DNA of 53,001 nucleotides from DATNIB01 sp035604685 (GTDB lineage Bacteria; Actinomycetota; Acidimicrobiia; Acidimicrobiales; RAAP-2). Positions 1 through 8,269 of the stretch are shown piece by piece. Position numbers and translations under genes: made by a program. The stretch covers positions 1 through 53,001 of the forward strand of contig DATNIB010000032.1 in NCBI GenBank assembly GCA_035604685.1. The letters are read 5' to 3'. Each line of letters begins with the position of its first letter. Within the stretch, counting starts at the first letter, position 1. Below the pieces are notes generated by a model. It was not told the DNA's origin, made no database searches, and saw only the letters and a list, made by a program, of their open reading frames with translations.

Positions 1-568
1 TCGCTTCCGCGAGAAGCTGGCACATTCGGTCGAGCTCCTCATCACTCGCCCGCCGCTCCTTCGCCTTGTCGACTCCGATGACGTAGCCGTACAAGGGCGC
101 CAGGGGGACGAGCGAGAGGACGTTCACGCCCTTCGGCGTCCTCCCGATGCTGTCCAGGAACTCCGGAAACGTCTCCCAATCCCAGGGCATGCCCGCTCGC
201 ATCGTCTTGAGTGGCACAGCCTCGTTCCGGGAGAGCGACAGCATCGCCCGGTCCTGGTCCTTCGCCTTGCAGGGCGCGAACCCGAAGCCACAGTTCCCGA
301 TGACGACGGTGGTGACGCCGTGCCAGCCGGACATGGTGCACCAAGGGTCCCAAAAGACCTGACTGTCGTAGTGGGTGTGGACGTCGACGAAGCCAGGGGC
401 GACAATTCTTCCTGACGCGTCGACGACCTCGTCGGCATCGGAGACAGAAAGCCCACTTCCGATCTCGACGATCCGGCCGTCCTTGATACCGACATCGGCC
501 TTGTAGCGAGGGGTCAACAGGCCGTCGATGATGGTTCCGCCCTTGATCAGGATGTCGTAGGTGGGCAT
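1..568 (-). CDS. N-acyl-D-amino-acid deacylase-like amidohydrolase (partial, C-terminus off the window)
   Basis: The first 189 residues of a metal-dependent amidohydrolase of the D-aminoacylase (amidohydrolase_3) type are visible, and the frame is still open at base 1. The N-terminal beta-sandwich (MPTYDILIKGGTIIDG) leads to the metal motif HTHYDSQ (His64, His66). A GNCGFGFAPC segment at 91-100 then carries Cys93; in this family a Cys at that place helps bind zinc. Such enzymes hydrolyse N-acyl-D-amino acids or related cyclic amides; the substrate here cannot be told. The ATG start lies 19 bases after the stop of the next amidohydrolase, so the two are probably co-transcribed. The second half of the protein, with the remaining ligands, is not seen. 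Confidence 0.85.
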   Translation of the reverse strand, partial: MPTYDILIKGGTIIDGLLTPRYKADVGIKDGRIVEIGSGLSVSDADEVVDASGRIVAPGFVDVHTHYDSQVFWDPWCTMSGWHGVTTVVIGNCGFGFAPCKAKDQDRAMLSLSRNEAVPLKTMRAGMPWDWETFPEFLDSIGRTPKGVNVLSLVPLAPLYGYVIGVDKAKERRASDEELDRMCQLLAEA

Positions 569-587
569 GCCGCGGCTCCTCTGTCCG

Positions 588-1796
588 TCAGCCAAAGGTC
601 AGCTCGTGGGCGTTCTCGTACATAATCCGTCGCTGATCATCGAGCGCGAAGCTGGCCACGTTGTCGAGAAAGTCCTTCGGCTCGGGGAACCCCTCGCCGT
701 GCGGCCAGTCGGAACCGAAGAGGATCCGCTCGACGGGATAATGGCGAGCGAATTCGGCGACGTCCTGCTCGACGAACGGTGCAACCCAGCAGTGCTCGAT
801 GAACTGGTCCTTGGGATTCGAGCCGAACTGGCCACCGTGGCCGAGGTATTCGAGTGCCTCCAGCAAAGGGGGCACCCAAGCGCAGCCGAACTCGATGAAT
901 GCCACCCGCACCTTCGGGAACCGTTCAAACAGCCCGTGCGCCGTGAGAACGTACGCAAAATCGTGGACGATCCGATTCTTCAACAGGCCGGAGAACGTGC
1001 CCATCTGACCCATATGGTCCGTGTTCCCGCGCCGCAGCTCACCCATGTGGCTATCGCCCCAGGCATCGGCGAGGAACGTGCCGAGCCTGGCGTAGGTGGC
1101 ATCGGCGCCGTCGTGCGGTGTTAGTACGACCCCGGACTCTTGCAGCAGGCCCCAGAAGCGATCGAACATCGGATCGACAGGTGAGCGCATCCCGTCCCGG
1201 GTGACGGCGGCGCCGTGGCGGACGCAGACGAGGTGCGCCCCGTGCTCGATACACCACTCGAGCTCCTTCACGGCCTCGTCGGGATCCGACAGCGTCAGGA
1301 AGGGGACGCCGAAGATCCGCTCACGGTAAGCGAAGCCCCACTCCTCCTCGATCCACCGGTTGAAGGCGCGCACGGTCTCGACCGCCGCCTCGAGGTCAGC
1401 GTGCAGCGAGGGTTCCAACACGACACCCTGGGACGGGAACATCCAGGTCCCCTCGACACCTTGCTCGTCCATTACCTTCAGACGCGCGTCCCGGTCGGTC
1501 CATTCCGGGTGCGCTGCAAGCGGCTCCGTCATCTTGGAGACGAACACCTCACGGCTCGTTGCGCCCTTGAAGTAGTCCATGAACGCGCCGGGCAGAGGCC
1601 GCGGGTGGTAATCGGCGGGACCAGGGAGGAAGGCGAACACTTCCCCATTCACGACGTAGCGCATCACGCCGTCAACCTCCCGCACCTCAAGGCCTCGCTC
1701 CTTGAAGGCGGGGTTGCGGTGCCGAGTGAACGCCTCGCTCGTTTCCCAGTAGTGGTTGTCGGCGTCGAACAACCTCGCCACCGCAGCCTCGGCCAT
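588..1796 (-). CDS. amidohydrolase family 2 (TIM-barrel metal-dependent hydrolase)
   Basis: A 402-residue protein of the amidohydrolase_2 superfamily, which includes ACMSD-type decarboxylases and related hydrolases. The metal-site start DADNH is at 11-15 and the C-terminal motif GSDWPH is near 361-366, where the Asp is the usual late metal ligand. I chose the ATG at 1796 because GGGAGGG lies just upstream and the protein then begins close to the first beta strand; the frame stays open 20 codons further upstream without support. It sits directly ahead of the D-aminoacylase-like gene in the same direction and is divergent from the alpha/beta hydrolase, suggesting a small catabolic cluster. The substrate is unknown. 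Similar proteins are common in mycobacteria and Acidimicrobiia. Confidence 0.85.
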   Translation of the reverse strand: MAEAAVARLFDADNHYWETSEAFTRHRNPAFKERGLEVREVDGVMRYVVNGEVFAFLPGPADYHPRPLPGAFMDYFKGATSREVFVSKMTEPLAAHPEWTDRDARLKVMDEQGVEGTWMFPSQGVVLEPSLHADLEAAVETVRAFNRWIEEEWGFAYRERIFGVPFLTLSDPDEAVKELEWCIEHGAHLVCVRHGAAVTRDGMRSPVDPMFDRFWGLLQESGVVLTPHDGADATYARLGTFLADAWGDSHMGELRRGNTDHMGQMGTFSGLLKNRIVHDFAYVLTAHGLFERFPKVRVAFIEFGCAWVPPLLEALEYLGHGGQFGSNPKDQFIEHCWVAPFVEQDVAEFARHYPVERILFGSDWPHGEGFPEPKDFLDNVASFALDDQRRIMYENAHELTFG

Positions 1797-1814
1797 CGGC
1801 CCTCCCCTGAACCC

Positions 1815-1831
1815 GGCCGAGAGTCTCGGCC
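1815..1831. promoter_or_regulatory. Perfect 17-nt palindrome in the divergent promoter region, candidate operator
   Basis: GGCCGAGA and TCTCGGCC form perfect 8-base arms around one central base. The element lies 19-35 bases upstream of the amidohydrolase start at 1796, in the 164-base divergent gap shared with the alpha/beta hydrolase. The position suits a transcriptional operator, but a hairpin in the 5' leader (7-bp stem, 3-nt loop) is equally possible. No regulator gene is adjacent. Confidence 0.35.
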
Positions 1832-1960
1832 AACTTACTAGTTGAGCGTATAGCAAGTCGATGCTAGCTCGCTGACCTCACCCTCACGCTCTCGGACGTG
1901 GTAGATCCGCCACAGGGTCGACTAAACCTACCTGGCTTGGGTCAGGTTCGAGGGGGGGCC

Positions 1961-3349
1961 GTGGCGATAATCGCGCGCCGTATCAATGGCGGTACGAAGG
2001 GGAAGCCCTTCAACACGGTCGCCGACGACGTCGCGGCGGTGACCGGCATCGAAGCCGAGTTCCTCTTCGAGGGCACCGCGTCGCAGTACCGCTTGGCCGG
2101 TGGGCTGAACGAATACGCCCACGACGGCCGCTGGGCGATAGAGCCCATGGCCCACCATCCATTCCGCTCGCGGATCATCGTGGTCCGCCCCGACGACGCT
2201 CGCCGATTCAACGGCACCGTGATCGTCGTGTGGAACAACGTGTCAATGGGCCAGGACTCCTTCGTCGGGCCCGAGCAAGCGGTCCGACTGGTTTCAGATG
2301 GCTTCGCCATTGCCGGGGTCTCCGCACAACAGGTCGGCGTCCAGGGCCTACCCCAGATGGACCTGCCAGCGGAGTTCGAGAATATCGCCGCACAAGTTTC
2401 GACGGGGCTGAAGGGTGGCGATCCCGAACGATATGGAGATCTCGAACATCCCGGTGACGGCTTCTCGTACGACATCTTCAGACAAGCAGCCGAGCTGCTG
2501 GGACCGAAGCGGGCGGGAACCATCGACCCGCTATCAGGCCTCGAGGTCCGGCACGTCCTGGCCATGGGCGGCTCGCAGTCGGCCAACCGGCTGGCGACGT
2601 ATGTCAACGCCTTCCAACCGGTCTTTGGGACCCTCGACGCCTTTCTCTTGACCGTCTACGCCGGGTGTCCCTGCTCGCTCAACCCCGAGTCGGCGCCCGC
2701 GACGCTTCCACAGGTGCCCTCGAACGCGGTGCACCTACTCCCGTGGCGGACCTTCCGCCTGCGCGCTGACCTCACCATCCCGATCATCGTGCTCAACTCG
2801 GAGTTCGAGGCTGAGCAGTGCCATCCGAACACGCAGGAAGACACCGAGTTCCTTCGGTGGTGGGAGATCGCCGGCACGGCACATGGCGGTCTCGCCTCGC
2901 CGCAGGACTTGGAGGCTCTGGTCAGCATGATGCCATCAGCCAACCGGGTGTCCTTTGCTCCCGCGTCTCGGGGTGCGCTGCACGCGCTGCAACGCTGGCT
3001 CGAGGGGAACGGTCCCGCGCCCCACCAGCCGCGACTCACGAAGACGGGTCGGCCACCGGCCCTTCCCAGAGATGAGCAGGGCAACGCCACTGGGGGCATT
3101 CGTTGGCCCGATCTGGAGGCCCCCTTGGGCACGCACGTGGGCGAGTCGCCACCGTGGGGGTTCGTGCAGCTCTTCGGCTCCACGACCGCCTTTCCGGCCG
3201 AGAAGGTCCGCGCCCTGTACCCCGATCACCAAGCGTGGCTCGACAAATACGAAGCGGCCACCCGACGCCTCGTCGAATCTCAGGTCGTCCTCCCCGATGA
3301 AGCGGCACAGATGATTGCCCGAGCTTCCGCGGCGGAACTGACGCTCTAA
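1961..3349 (+). CDS. alpha/beta hydrolase domain-containing protein (Abhydrolase_10-like)
   Basis: About 462 residues, resembling the actinobacterial 'alpha/beta hydrolase domain' family. The candidate nucleophile is Ser205 in GGSQSA, followed by a helix (NRLATYV) as in a nucleophile elbow. A later acidic segment (NSEFEAEQ) and a conserved-looking GTAHGG could supply the acid and the His of a triad. I prefer the GTG at 1961, which follows a G-rich Shine-Dalgarno-like run; a GTG at 1898 in the same frame has no such site. No signal peptide is seen, so it is probably cytoplasmic. Divergent transcription from the amidohydrolase pair suggests a shared pathway such as ester or amide catabolism. 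The substrate is unknown. Confidence 0.75.
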   Translation: MAIIARRINGGTKGKPFNTVADDVAAVTGIEAEFLFEGTASQYRLAGGLNEYAHDGRWAIEPMAHHPFRSRIIVVRPDDARRFNGTVIVVWNNVSMGQDSFVGPEQAVRLVSDGFAIAGVSAQQVGVQGLPQMDLPAEFENIAAQVSTGLKGGDPERYGDLEHPGDGFSYDIFRQAAELLGPKRAGTIDPLSGLEVRHVLAMGGSQSANRLATYVNAFQPVFGTLDAFLLTVYAGCPCSLNPESAPATLPQVPSNAVHLLPWRTFRLRADLTIPIIVLNSEFEAEQCHPNTQEDTEFLRWWEIAGTAHGGLASPQDLEALVSMMPSANRVSFAPASRGALHALQRWLEGNGPAPHQPRLTKTGRPPALPRDEQGNATGGIRWPDLEAPLGTHVGESPPWGFVQLFGSTTAFPAEKVRALYPDHQAWLDKYEAATRRLVESQVVLPDEAAQMIARASAAELTL

Positions 3350-3677
3350 GTGCGAAGTGGTCGCGGGAGGGCCACCTGAAGGGATTGATGCGGCCAGGCC
3401 GGTGAACTTCTGATCACGGCGCACTGGCTCCGTACACACTTACCGGAGCTTGTGTGCGCCCCCTCGCTGCTACACCTTTGCCGACCTCCGAGCTTCTCTT
3501 GGTACGGAATTCCATGCTGCTGCGTTCGCAGCGATGCCAGCCCGAACCTTGCCAGGTAGCTTGCGATTGCGGGCCTCCTCAAGCATTGCAGCGTCCACTG
3601 CAGCCGGGGCAGGGAACGCTCACGGGCAGCCAAATGCGCACCCTGTGGACCTGACGCAGTCTCGAACAGGTCGGCTA
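3350..3677. other. Non-coding gap with no recognisable feature
   Basis: This stretch separates the accessory hydrolase block from the serine-recombinase remnant. I see no convincing gene, RNA or terminator. Short open frames here have composition unlike the neighbouring genes and no recognisable motifs. It may be decayed mobile DNA belonging to the recombinase relic next to it. Confidence 0.5.
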
Positions 3678-3944
3678 TCAGTGACTCAAGTGCGTTCTAC
3701 CGCCAGTGCACATGTCCGGGTTGGCAGCAGTCTTGTCGTCGTCCTCGTAGGGCCTGACGATCTGCCAGTTCTGTGCCCTGCAGTGCTCCTGACAGCGGTG
3801 CAGCTGACCTCTGACGCCCTCCCGTGTTTGCCGTGGCTCTCCTGGTTTTGGGGGCCTGTCTGAGGAGATTCGGGCGTATACAACGGCCCTCGGGCCAGCT
3901 GGCGTGGCACTGTTGCCCTTGGTGGTGGTACGAACAGTGGTCAT
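3678..3944 (-). pseudogene. Remnant of a serine recombinase (resolvase/integrase N-terminus)
   Basis: Translated from the ATG at 3944 this frame gives 88 residues whose middle matches the start of serine recombinases. AVVYARISSDR contains the Y-x-R-x-S catalytic-serine motif. It is followed by a GVRGQLHRCQEHCRAQNW helix like the family's RQ-x3-C pattern and by IVRPYEDDDKTAANPD, like the usual 'DDDISA' strand. Full-length enzymes need at least 180 and often more than 450 residues. Here the frame stops soon after, and neither the rest of the catalytic domain nor the DNA-binding part is found in other frames. It is therefore read as a decayed gene. It ends 19 bases from the sdhC start, so the sdh promoter region lies within or beside it. 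Confidence 0.6.
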
Positions 3945-3963
3945 GAGTGGGGAGTACCAGTAA

Positions 3964-4791
3964 ATGGTGACTGTCGAGCAGGCGACGGTGACCCCGGTGG
4001 TCCTCGGGGGGACGCGAGGCGGGCCGGCCGTGCGCACCCTGCGCGCCGACCGCTGGTGGGTTTCGCCGGTGATCACCGTCACCCTGCTCACGGCCTTTGT
4101 CGCCTACACCACCTGGGCCGTCCTGGTGAACAAGGACTACTACGTGGGGCTGGCCGCGCACCGCGACCTCATCTCGCCCCTCTACTCGCCGTGCCTCACC
4201 GGGAGCTGCGTGGCCGGGGCCGGCGGGAGTGCGTTCGTCATCAACTGGTGGCACATCACGCCCGCACTGGTCGTGTTCCTCGGCCCGCTCCCCTTCCGAG
4301 CCACCTGCTACTACTACCGCCGCGCCTACTACCGCAGCTTCTGGCTGTCTCCACCGGCCTGCGCGGTGGCTGACGGCCACAAGCGCTACACGGGCGAGAC
4401 GCGGCTCCCCCTCATCTTGCAGAACCTGCACCGCTACTTCTATGTCATCGCGCTGCTCTTCAACGTGGTGCTCACGATCGACGCGGTGATGGCCTTCCGG
4501 CTGCCCGGCGCCGGCGGCATCGGCGTGAGCGTCGGCACCCTGGTGCTGGTGGCCAACGCCACGCTGCTGTGGCTCTACAGCCTCTCGTGCCACGCCGGCC
4601 GGCACCTCTGCGGCGGCAACGTGCGTTCGTTCTCGAAGCACCCCGTCCGCTACCGCATCTGGAAGGCGTTCACCCCGCTCAACGCCCGCCACATGCAGAT
4701 CGCCTGGGCCAGCCTCATCGTCGTCGCCCTGGCCGACCTGTATGTCCGGCTGGTCGCCTCCGGCGCGTTCAGCGACCCGAAGCTGTTCTGA
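3964..4791 (+). CDS. sdhC: succinate dehydrogenase membrane anchor / cytochrome b subunit
   Basis: A 275-residue membrane protein directly upstream of the flavoprotein and iron-sulfur subunits. About five hydrophobic helices are visible, near 33-53, 85-103, 141-162, 170-192 and 240-262, with several histidines at their ends that could ligate haem. This single long anchor resembles the actinobacterial Sdh1-type complex rather than the two short SdhC/SdhD anchors of proteobacteria. It would hold SdhAB at the membrane and pass electrons to menaquinone. The ATG at 3964 follows a GGGGAG site. A stretch of 58 bases separates it from sdhA. Subunit naming in such complexes varies; the assignment rests mainly on context and topology. 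Confidence 0.85.
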   Translation: MVTVEQATVTPVVLGGTRGGPAVRTLRADRWWVSPVITVTLLTAFVAYTTWAVLVNKDYYVGLAAHRDLISPLYSPCLTGSCVAGAGGSAFVINWWHITPALVVFLGPLPFRATCYYYRRAYYRSFWLSPPACAVADGHKRYTGETRLPLILQNLHRYFYVIALLFNVVLTIDAVMAFRLPGAGGIGVSVGTLVLVANATLLWLYSLSCHAGRHLCGGNVRSFSKHPVRYRIWKAFTPLNARHMQIAWASLIVVALADLYVRLVASGAFSDPKLF

Positions 4792-4849
4792 GCGTGCGTC
4801 CCGCACCCACCCCCGAGGGCCCTCGAGCGAGGAAGGCCAGGCAGGCGCC

Positions 4850-6667
4850 ATGACCGACTACGAGTCCCACGACTACGACGTCATCGTGATCGGCGCCGGG
4901 GGCGCCGGCCTGCGGGCGGCCATCGAGGCCAAGGCCCGCGGCCTGCGTACGGCGCTCGTCTGCAAGTCGCTGCTCGGGAAGGCCCACACCGTCATGGCCG
5001 AGGGCGGCGTCGCCGCGGCCATGGGCAACGTCCATCCCGAGGACAACTGGAAGGTGCACTTCCGCGACACGATGCGCGGCGGCAAGATGCTCAACAACTG
5101 GCGCATGGCCCAGCTGCACGCCGAGGAGTCCCCCGACCGCGTCCACGAGCTGGAGGCCTGGGGAGCGCTCTTCGACCGCACCCCCGACGGCCGCATCCTC
5201 CAGCGGGACTTCGGCGGCCACCGCTACGCGCGCCTCGCCCACGTGGGAGACCGCACCGGGCTCGAAATGATCCGCACGCTCCAGCAGCGCGCGGTCTCCA
5301 TGGACATCGACGTGTTCATGGAGTGCAAGATCCTGCGCCTGCTGACCGACGCCGACGGTCGGGCCTCCGGGGCGGTCGGCTACTGGCGGCCGACCGGCGA
5401 GCTCATCGCCTTCACAGCCAAGGCCTTCGTGCTGGCCACGGGCGGCATCGGGAGGTCCTGGAAGTACACCTCCAACAGCTGGGAGTGCACGGGCGACGGC
5501 CACGCCATGGCGTTGTGGGCCGGCGCCGACCTCATCGACATGGAGTGCGTGCAGTTCCACCCGACCGGCATGGTCTGGCCGCTGTCGGTGCGCGGCCTCC
5601 TCGTGACCGAGGGGGTGCGCGGCGACGGCGGCGTGCTGCGCAACTCCGAGGGCCAGCGGTTCATGTTCAACTACGTCGCCGACATGTTCCGGGCGGAGAC
5701 GGCCGACACCGAGGAGGAGGCGGACCGCTGGTACGCGGACCACACGGCGGGGCGCCGGCCCCCCGAGCTCCTGCCGCGTGACGAGGTGGCCCGGGCCATC
5801 AACACCGAGGTGAAGGCGGGCCGCGGCAGCCCGCACGGCGGCGTCTTCTTGGACATCGCCTCGCGGCGCAGCGCCGAGTACATCCGGCGGCGTCTGCCGT
5901 CGATGTACCACCAGTTCTACGAGCTGGCCGGGGTCGACATCACGGCCGAACCCATGGAGGTCGGACCCACCTGCCACTACATGATGGGCGGGGTGCGCGT
6001 CGACGCCGACACGGCCGCCACCTGCGTCCCGGGCCTCTTCGCCGCCGGTGAGGTGGCGGGCGGCATGCACGGCTCCAACCGGCTGGGCGGCAACTCGCTC
6101 TCTGACCTCCTCGTCTTCGGCCGGCGCGCCGGCATGGGCGCCTCGGACTACGCCGAGGGCCGGAGCGGCTCGGTGACCGTCGACTCGACCGAGGTGGCCG
6201 CCGTGCTGTCCAAGGCGGTCGAGCCCTTCGAGCGCACCGAGGGCGAGAACCCCTATGGGCTCCAGCACGAGCTCCAGGACCTCATGCAGGACCTGGTCGG
6301 GATCATCCGCACCGGCCCGGAGCTCGAGACGGCGCTCGAAGCACTCGACGCGCTGCGCGAGCGGGCCGGCCGGATAAAGGTGGAGGGCGGCCGCGCCTAC
6401 AACCCGGGCTGGAACCTGGCCACCGACCTACCGGCCATGCTCACGGTGTCGCGCTGCGTGGCCTTGGGAGCGCGGGATCGCAAGGAGAGCCGCGGCGGGC
6501 ACACCCGGGAGGACTACCCGAGTGCGGACCCCGAGTTCGGCAAGATCAACCTGGTGCTGAGCCAGCCGGCGGGCGGCGGCGCGGAGGGTGACATCAAGAT
6601 CAGCCCCGAGCCCCTCCCGGCGATGCCCGATGACCTGCGCGCCGTGTTCGAGGAGGCCAACCAGTGA
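4850..6667 (+). CDS. sdhA: succinate dehydrogenase flavoprotein subunit
   Basis: The 605-residue catalytic subunit that oxidises succinate to fumarate (TCA cycle, respiratory complex II). The N-terminal FAD fold has GAGGAG at 15-20. AHTVMAEGGVAAA follows, with His46 at the place of the covalent flavin attachment. QFHPTGM (His237) and HGSNRLGGNS near 405 are substrate- and flavin-contacting signatures of the family. The ATG at 4850 starts 12 residues before the first beta strand; upstream codons in frame are not conserved-looking. Its stop overlaps the GTG of sdhB (GTGA), indicating translational coupling. It is close to the usual family length and shows no damage. Confidence 0.95.
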   Translation: MTDYESHDYDVIVIGAGGAGLRAAIEAKARGLRTALVCKSLLGKAHTVMAEGGVAAAMGNVHPEDNWKVHFRDTMRGGKMLNNWRMAQLHAEESPDRVHELEAWGALFDRTPDGRILQRDFGGHRYARLAHVGDRTGLEMIRTLQQRAVSMDIDVFMECKILRLLTDADGRASGAVGYWRPTGELIAFTAKAFVLATGGIGRSWKYTSNSWECTGDGHAMALWAGADLIDMECVQFHPTGMVWPLSVRGLLVTEGVRGDGGVLRNSEGQRFMFNYVADMFRAETADTEEEADRWYADHTAGRRPPELLPRDEVARAINTEVKAGRGSPHGGVFLDIASRRSAEYIRRRLPSMYHQFYELAGVDITAEPMEVGPTCHYMMGGVRVDADTAATCVPGLFAAGEVAGGMHGSNRLGGNSLSDLLVFGRRAGMGASDYAEGRSGSVTVDSTEVAAVLSKAVEPFERTEGENPYGLQHELQDLMQDLVGIIRTGPELETALEALDALRERAGRIKVEGGRAYNPGWNLATDLPAMLTVSRCVALGARDRKESRGGHTREDYPSADPEFGKINLVLSQPAGGGAEGDIKISPEPLPAMPDDLRAVFEEANQ

Positions 6668-7443
6668 GCGACGTCACCATGCGCGTCTGGCGGGGCGACA
6701 AGGGAGGAGGCGAGTTCCGCGAATACACCGTCCCGTCTCAGGAGGGCGAGGTGGTGCTCGACGTCATCCACCGCGTCCAGGCCTCCTTGGCCGGCGACCT
6801 CGCCTGCCGCTGGAACTGCAAGGCCGGCAAGTGCGGCTCGTGCTCGGCCGAGATCAATGGTCGGCCGCGCCTCATGTGCATGACGCGCATGGACCAGTTG
6901 CCTGAGGGCCAACCGGTCACCGTCGCCCCGATGCGGACCTTCCCGCTCATCCGGGACCTCGTGACCGACGTTTCCTTCAACTACGAGGTGGCCAAGCGCG
7001 TGCCCGCTTTCGCGCCGCCGCCCCCGCCGCCCGACGGCTACCGGATGCAGCAGATCGACATCGAGCGCGGTCAGGAGTTTCGCAAGTGCATCGAGTGCTT
7101 CATGTGTCAGGACGTCTGCCACGTGATCCGTGACCACGAGGACAACAAGCGCCAGTTCGCCGGCCCCCGCTTCTTCATCCGCTTCGCGGAGCTCGAGATG
7201 CATCCGCTGGACACGAACGACCGCCGCGAGCTCGTCCGCCAGCAGATGGGCATCGGCCTGTGCAACATCACCAAGTGCTGCACGGAGGTGTGCCCCGAGC
7301 ACATCAAGATCACCGACAACGGCATCATTCCGATGAAGGAACGGGTCGTCGATGCCTCCTACGACCCGGTCGCCTGGCTGGGCCGCAAGATCCTCCGGCG
7401 GCAGAAGCGCTCGCCCGCAGAGGCCACCGCCGCCGGGCGCTGA
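6664..7443 (+). CDS. sdhB: succinate dehydrogenase iron-sulfur subunit
   Basis: A 259-residue electron-transfer subunit. The N-terminal ferredoxin domain carries Cys52, Cys57, Cys60 and Cys72 for the [2Fe-2S] cluster. The C-terminal domain has CIECFMCQDVC (Cys142, 145, 148, 152) and CNITKCCTEVC (Cys200, 205, 206, 210), which together bind the [4Fe-4S] and [3Fe-4S] clusters. It begins with GTG inside the sdhA stop codon. The order anchor-flavoprotein-iron-sulfur protein and the 14-base gap to the next gene indicate a four-gene operon. Confidence 0.95.
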   Translation: MSDVTMRVWRGDKGGGEFREYTVPSQEGEVVLDVIHRVQASLAGDLACRWNCKAGKCGSCSAEINGRPRLMCMTRMDQLPEGQPVTVAPMRTFPLIRDLVTDVSFNYEVAKRVPAFAPPPPPPDGYRMQQIDIERGQEFRKCIECFMCQDVCHVIRDHEDNKRQFAGPRFFIRFAELEMHPLDTNDRRELVRQQMGIGLCNITKCCTEVCPEHIKITDNGIIPMKERVVDASYDPVAWLGRKILRRQKRSPAEATAAGR

Positions 7444-7457
7444 GCGCTCGGGCTCCG

Positions 7458-7889
7458 ATGCCGCAGTTCCTTTCCGCGGAGTGGGTGGCCGGCTTCAACA
7501 TCGCGCTGGACGGGGTCGAGCTCGGGAGCGACGGCACGGAGGGCTCGCTCGTCGCCGCCGCCGGCCGGTTCTGCGTCCGCCAGGTGGTGAGCGACGTGCC
7601 CCCGGACGCGCGCACGGTGCAGACCACCCTCGTCGTCGACGGCGGCACCGCCACGCTCGTCCTGGACGACCCGGACGCGACCGACCCCGAGCTCCGCCCC
7701 GACGTCATCGTCGCCCTCCCCTACCAGCTGGCGGTCGCCATCTCGAGGGGCGAGCTGCACCCCACCCAGGCCCTCGGCACCGGGGAGATCCGCGTGCGCG
7801 GCGACCTGGCGGTGCTCGTCGCCGGGCAGGCCGTGCTCGGCGGGGCGGCCGCGCACCTGCACGACCTCCAGGCGGCCACCACCTACTGA
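7458..7889 (+). CDS. SCP2 sterol-binding domain-like protein
   Basis: A 143-residue protein that looks like a stand-alone SCP2 (sterol carrier) fold: an early WVAGFNIAL segment, central beta strands ending in TATLVLDD, and a C-terminal RGELHPTQALGTGEIRVRGD, the pattern typical of SCP2 domains ('G.l.G.i.v.GD'). Such proteins bind lipids or acyl-CoA in a hydrophobic tunnel. It starts 14 bases after sdhB and is very probably the last gene of the sdh operon. A direct role in complex II is not established; a lipid-handling role is inferred from the fold only. Confidence 0.65.
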   Translation: MPQFLSAEWVAGFNIALDGVELGSDGTEGSLVAAAGRFCVRQVVSDVPPDARTVQTTLVVDGGTATLVLDDPDATDPELRPDVIVALPYQLAVAISRGELHPTQALGTGEIRVRGDLAVLVAGQAVLGGAAAHLHDLQAATTY

Positions 7890-8030
7890 GACGGGACGCG
7901 CCAGGCCGGCCCGCCCGACGCGCTCGGAGGGCTCGCCGCCCGGCACCAGGGACGTTCTCCGGCCGGGACAGCGGCGAGGACCCGGCGGTAGTGTCGGTGC
8001 CAGATGCGGACCGCACCGAGGGGAGGGCGC

Positions 8031-8243
8031 ATGCCCCAGCCGATCAGCGACCATTTCCTTTTGAAGTACCGCGAGCTGCTCGACGCCGAGGCCGAGGCGT
8101 TCGACGAGCTCGAGCACTCCTTCGAGGAGGGCGACCGGGCGCACTTCGACGTGGAGATGGACCGCTGGCAGACGGCGCTCGTCCGCAAGCTGGCCTTCCT
8201 CAACAATGCCGGCATCGAGGTGGCCGCCCCCGTCACGTCCTGA
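8031..8243 (+). CDS. small acidic hypothetical protein
   Basis: A 70-residue protein I do not recognise. It starts at an ATG right behind a strong GGGGAGGG ribosome site, and this, rather than homology, supports it. The sequence is helical and acidic in the middle (AEAEAFDELEHSFEEGDRA), with no cysteines, membrane segment or signal peptide. It could be a small dimeric helical hairpin. It stands alone, convergent with mdh across an inverted repeat that could end transcription from both sides. Confidence 0.55.
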   Translation: MPQPISDHFLLKYRELLDAEAEAFDELEHSFEEGDRAHFDVEMDRWQTALVRKLAFLNNAGIEVAAPVTS

Positions 8244-8248
8244 CGGAC

Positions 8249-8266
8249 CGGCGCCGGCGGGCGCCG
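8249..8266. terminator. Bidirectional hairpin between convergent genes
   Basis: CGGCGCC and GGCGCCG form a perfect 7-bp stem with a 4-base GGCG loop, in the 26-base gap between the end of the small rightward gene and the end of mdh. There is no T-run on either side, so it fits the tract-less terminators often inferred in high-GC actinobacteria. Function is inferred from position. Confidence 0.5.
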
Positions 8267-8269
8267 TGA

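Noticed and set aside
3450..3863. Rightward 137-codon frame upstream of sdhC
   Set aside because: No motif, no ribosome site, and it overlaps the serine-recombinase relic, which is better supported on the other strand.
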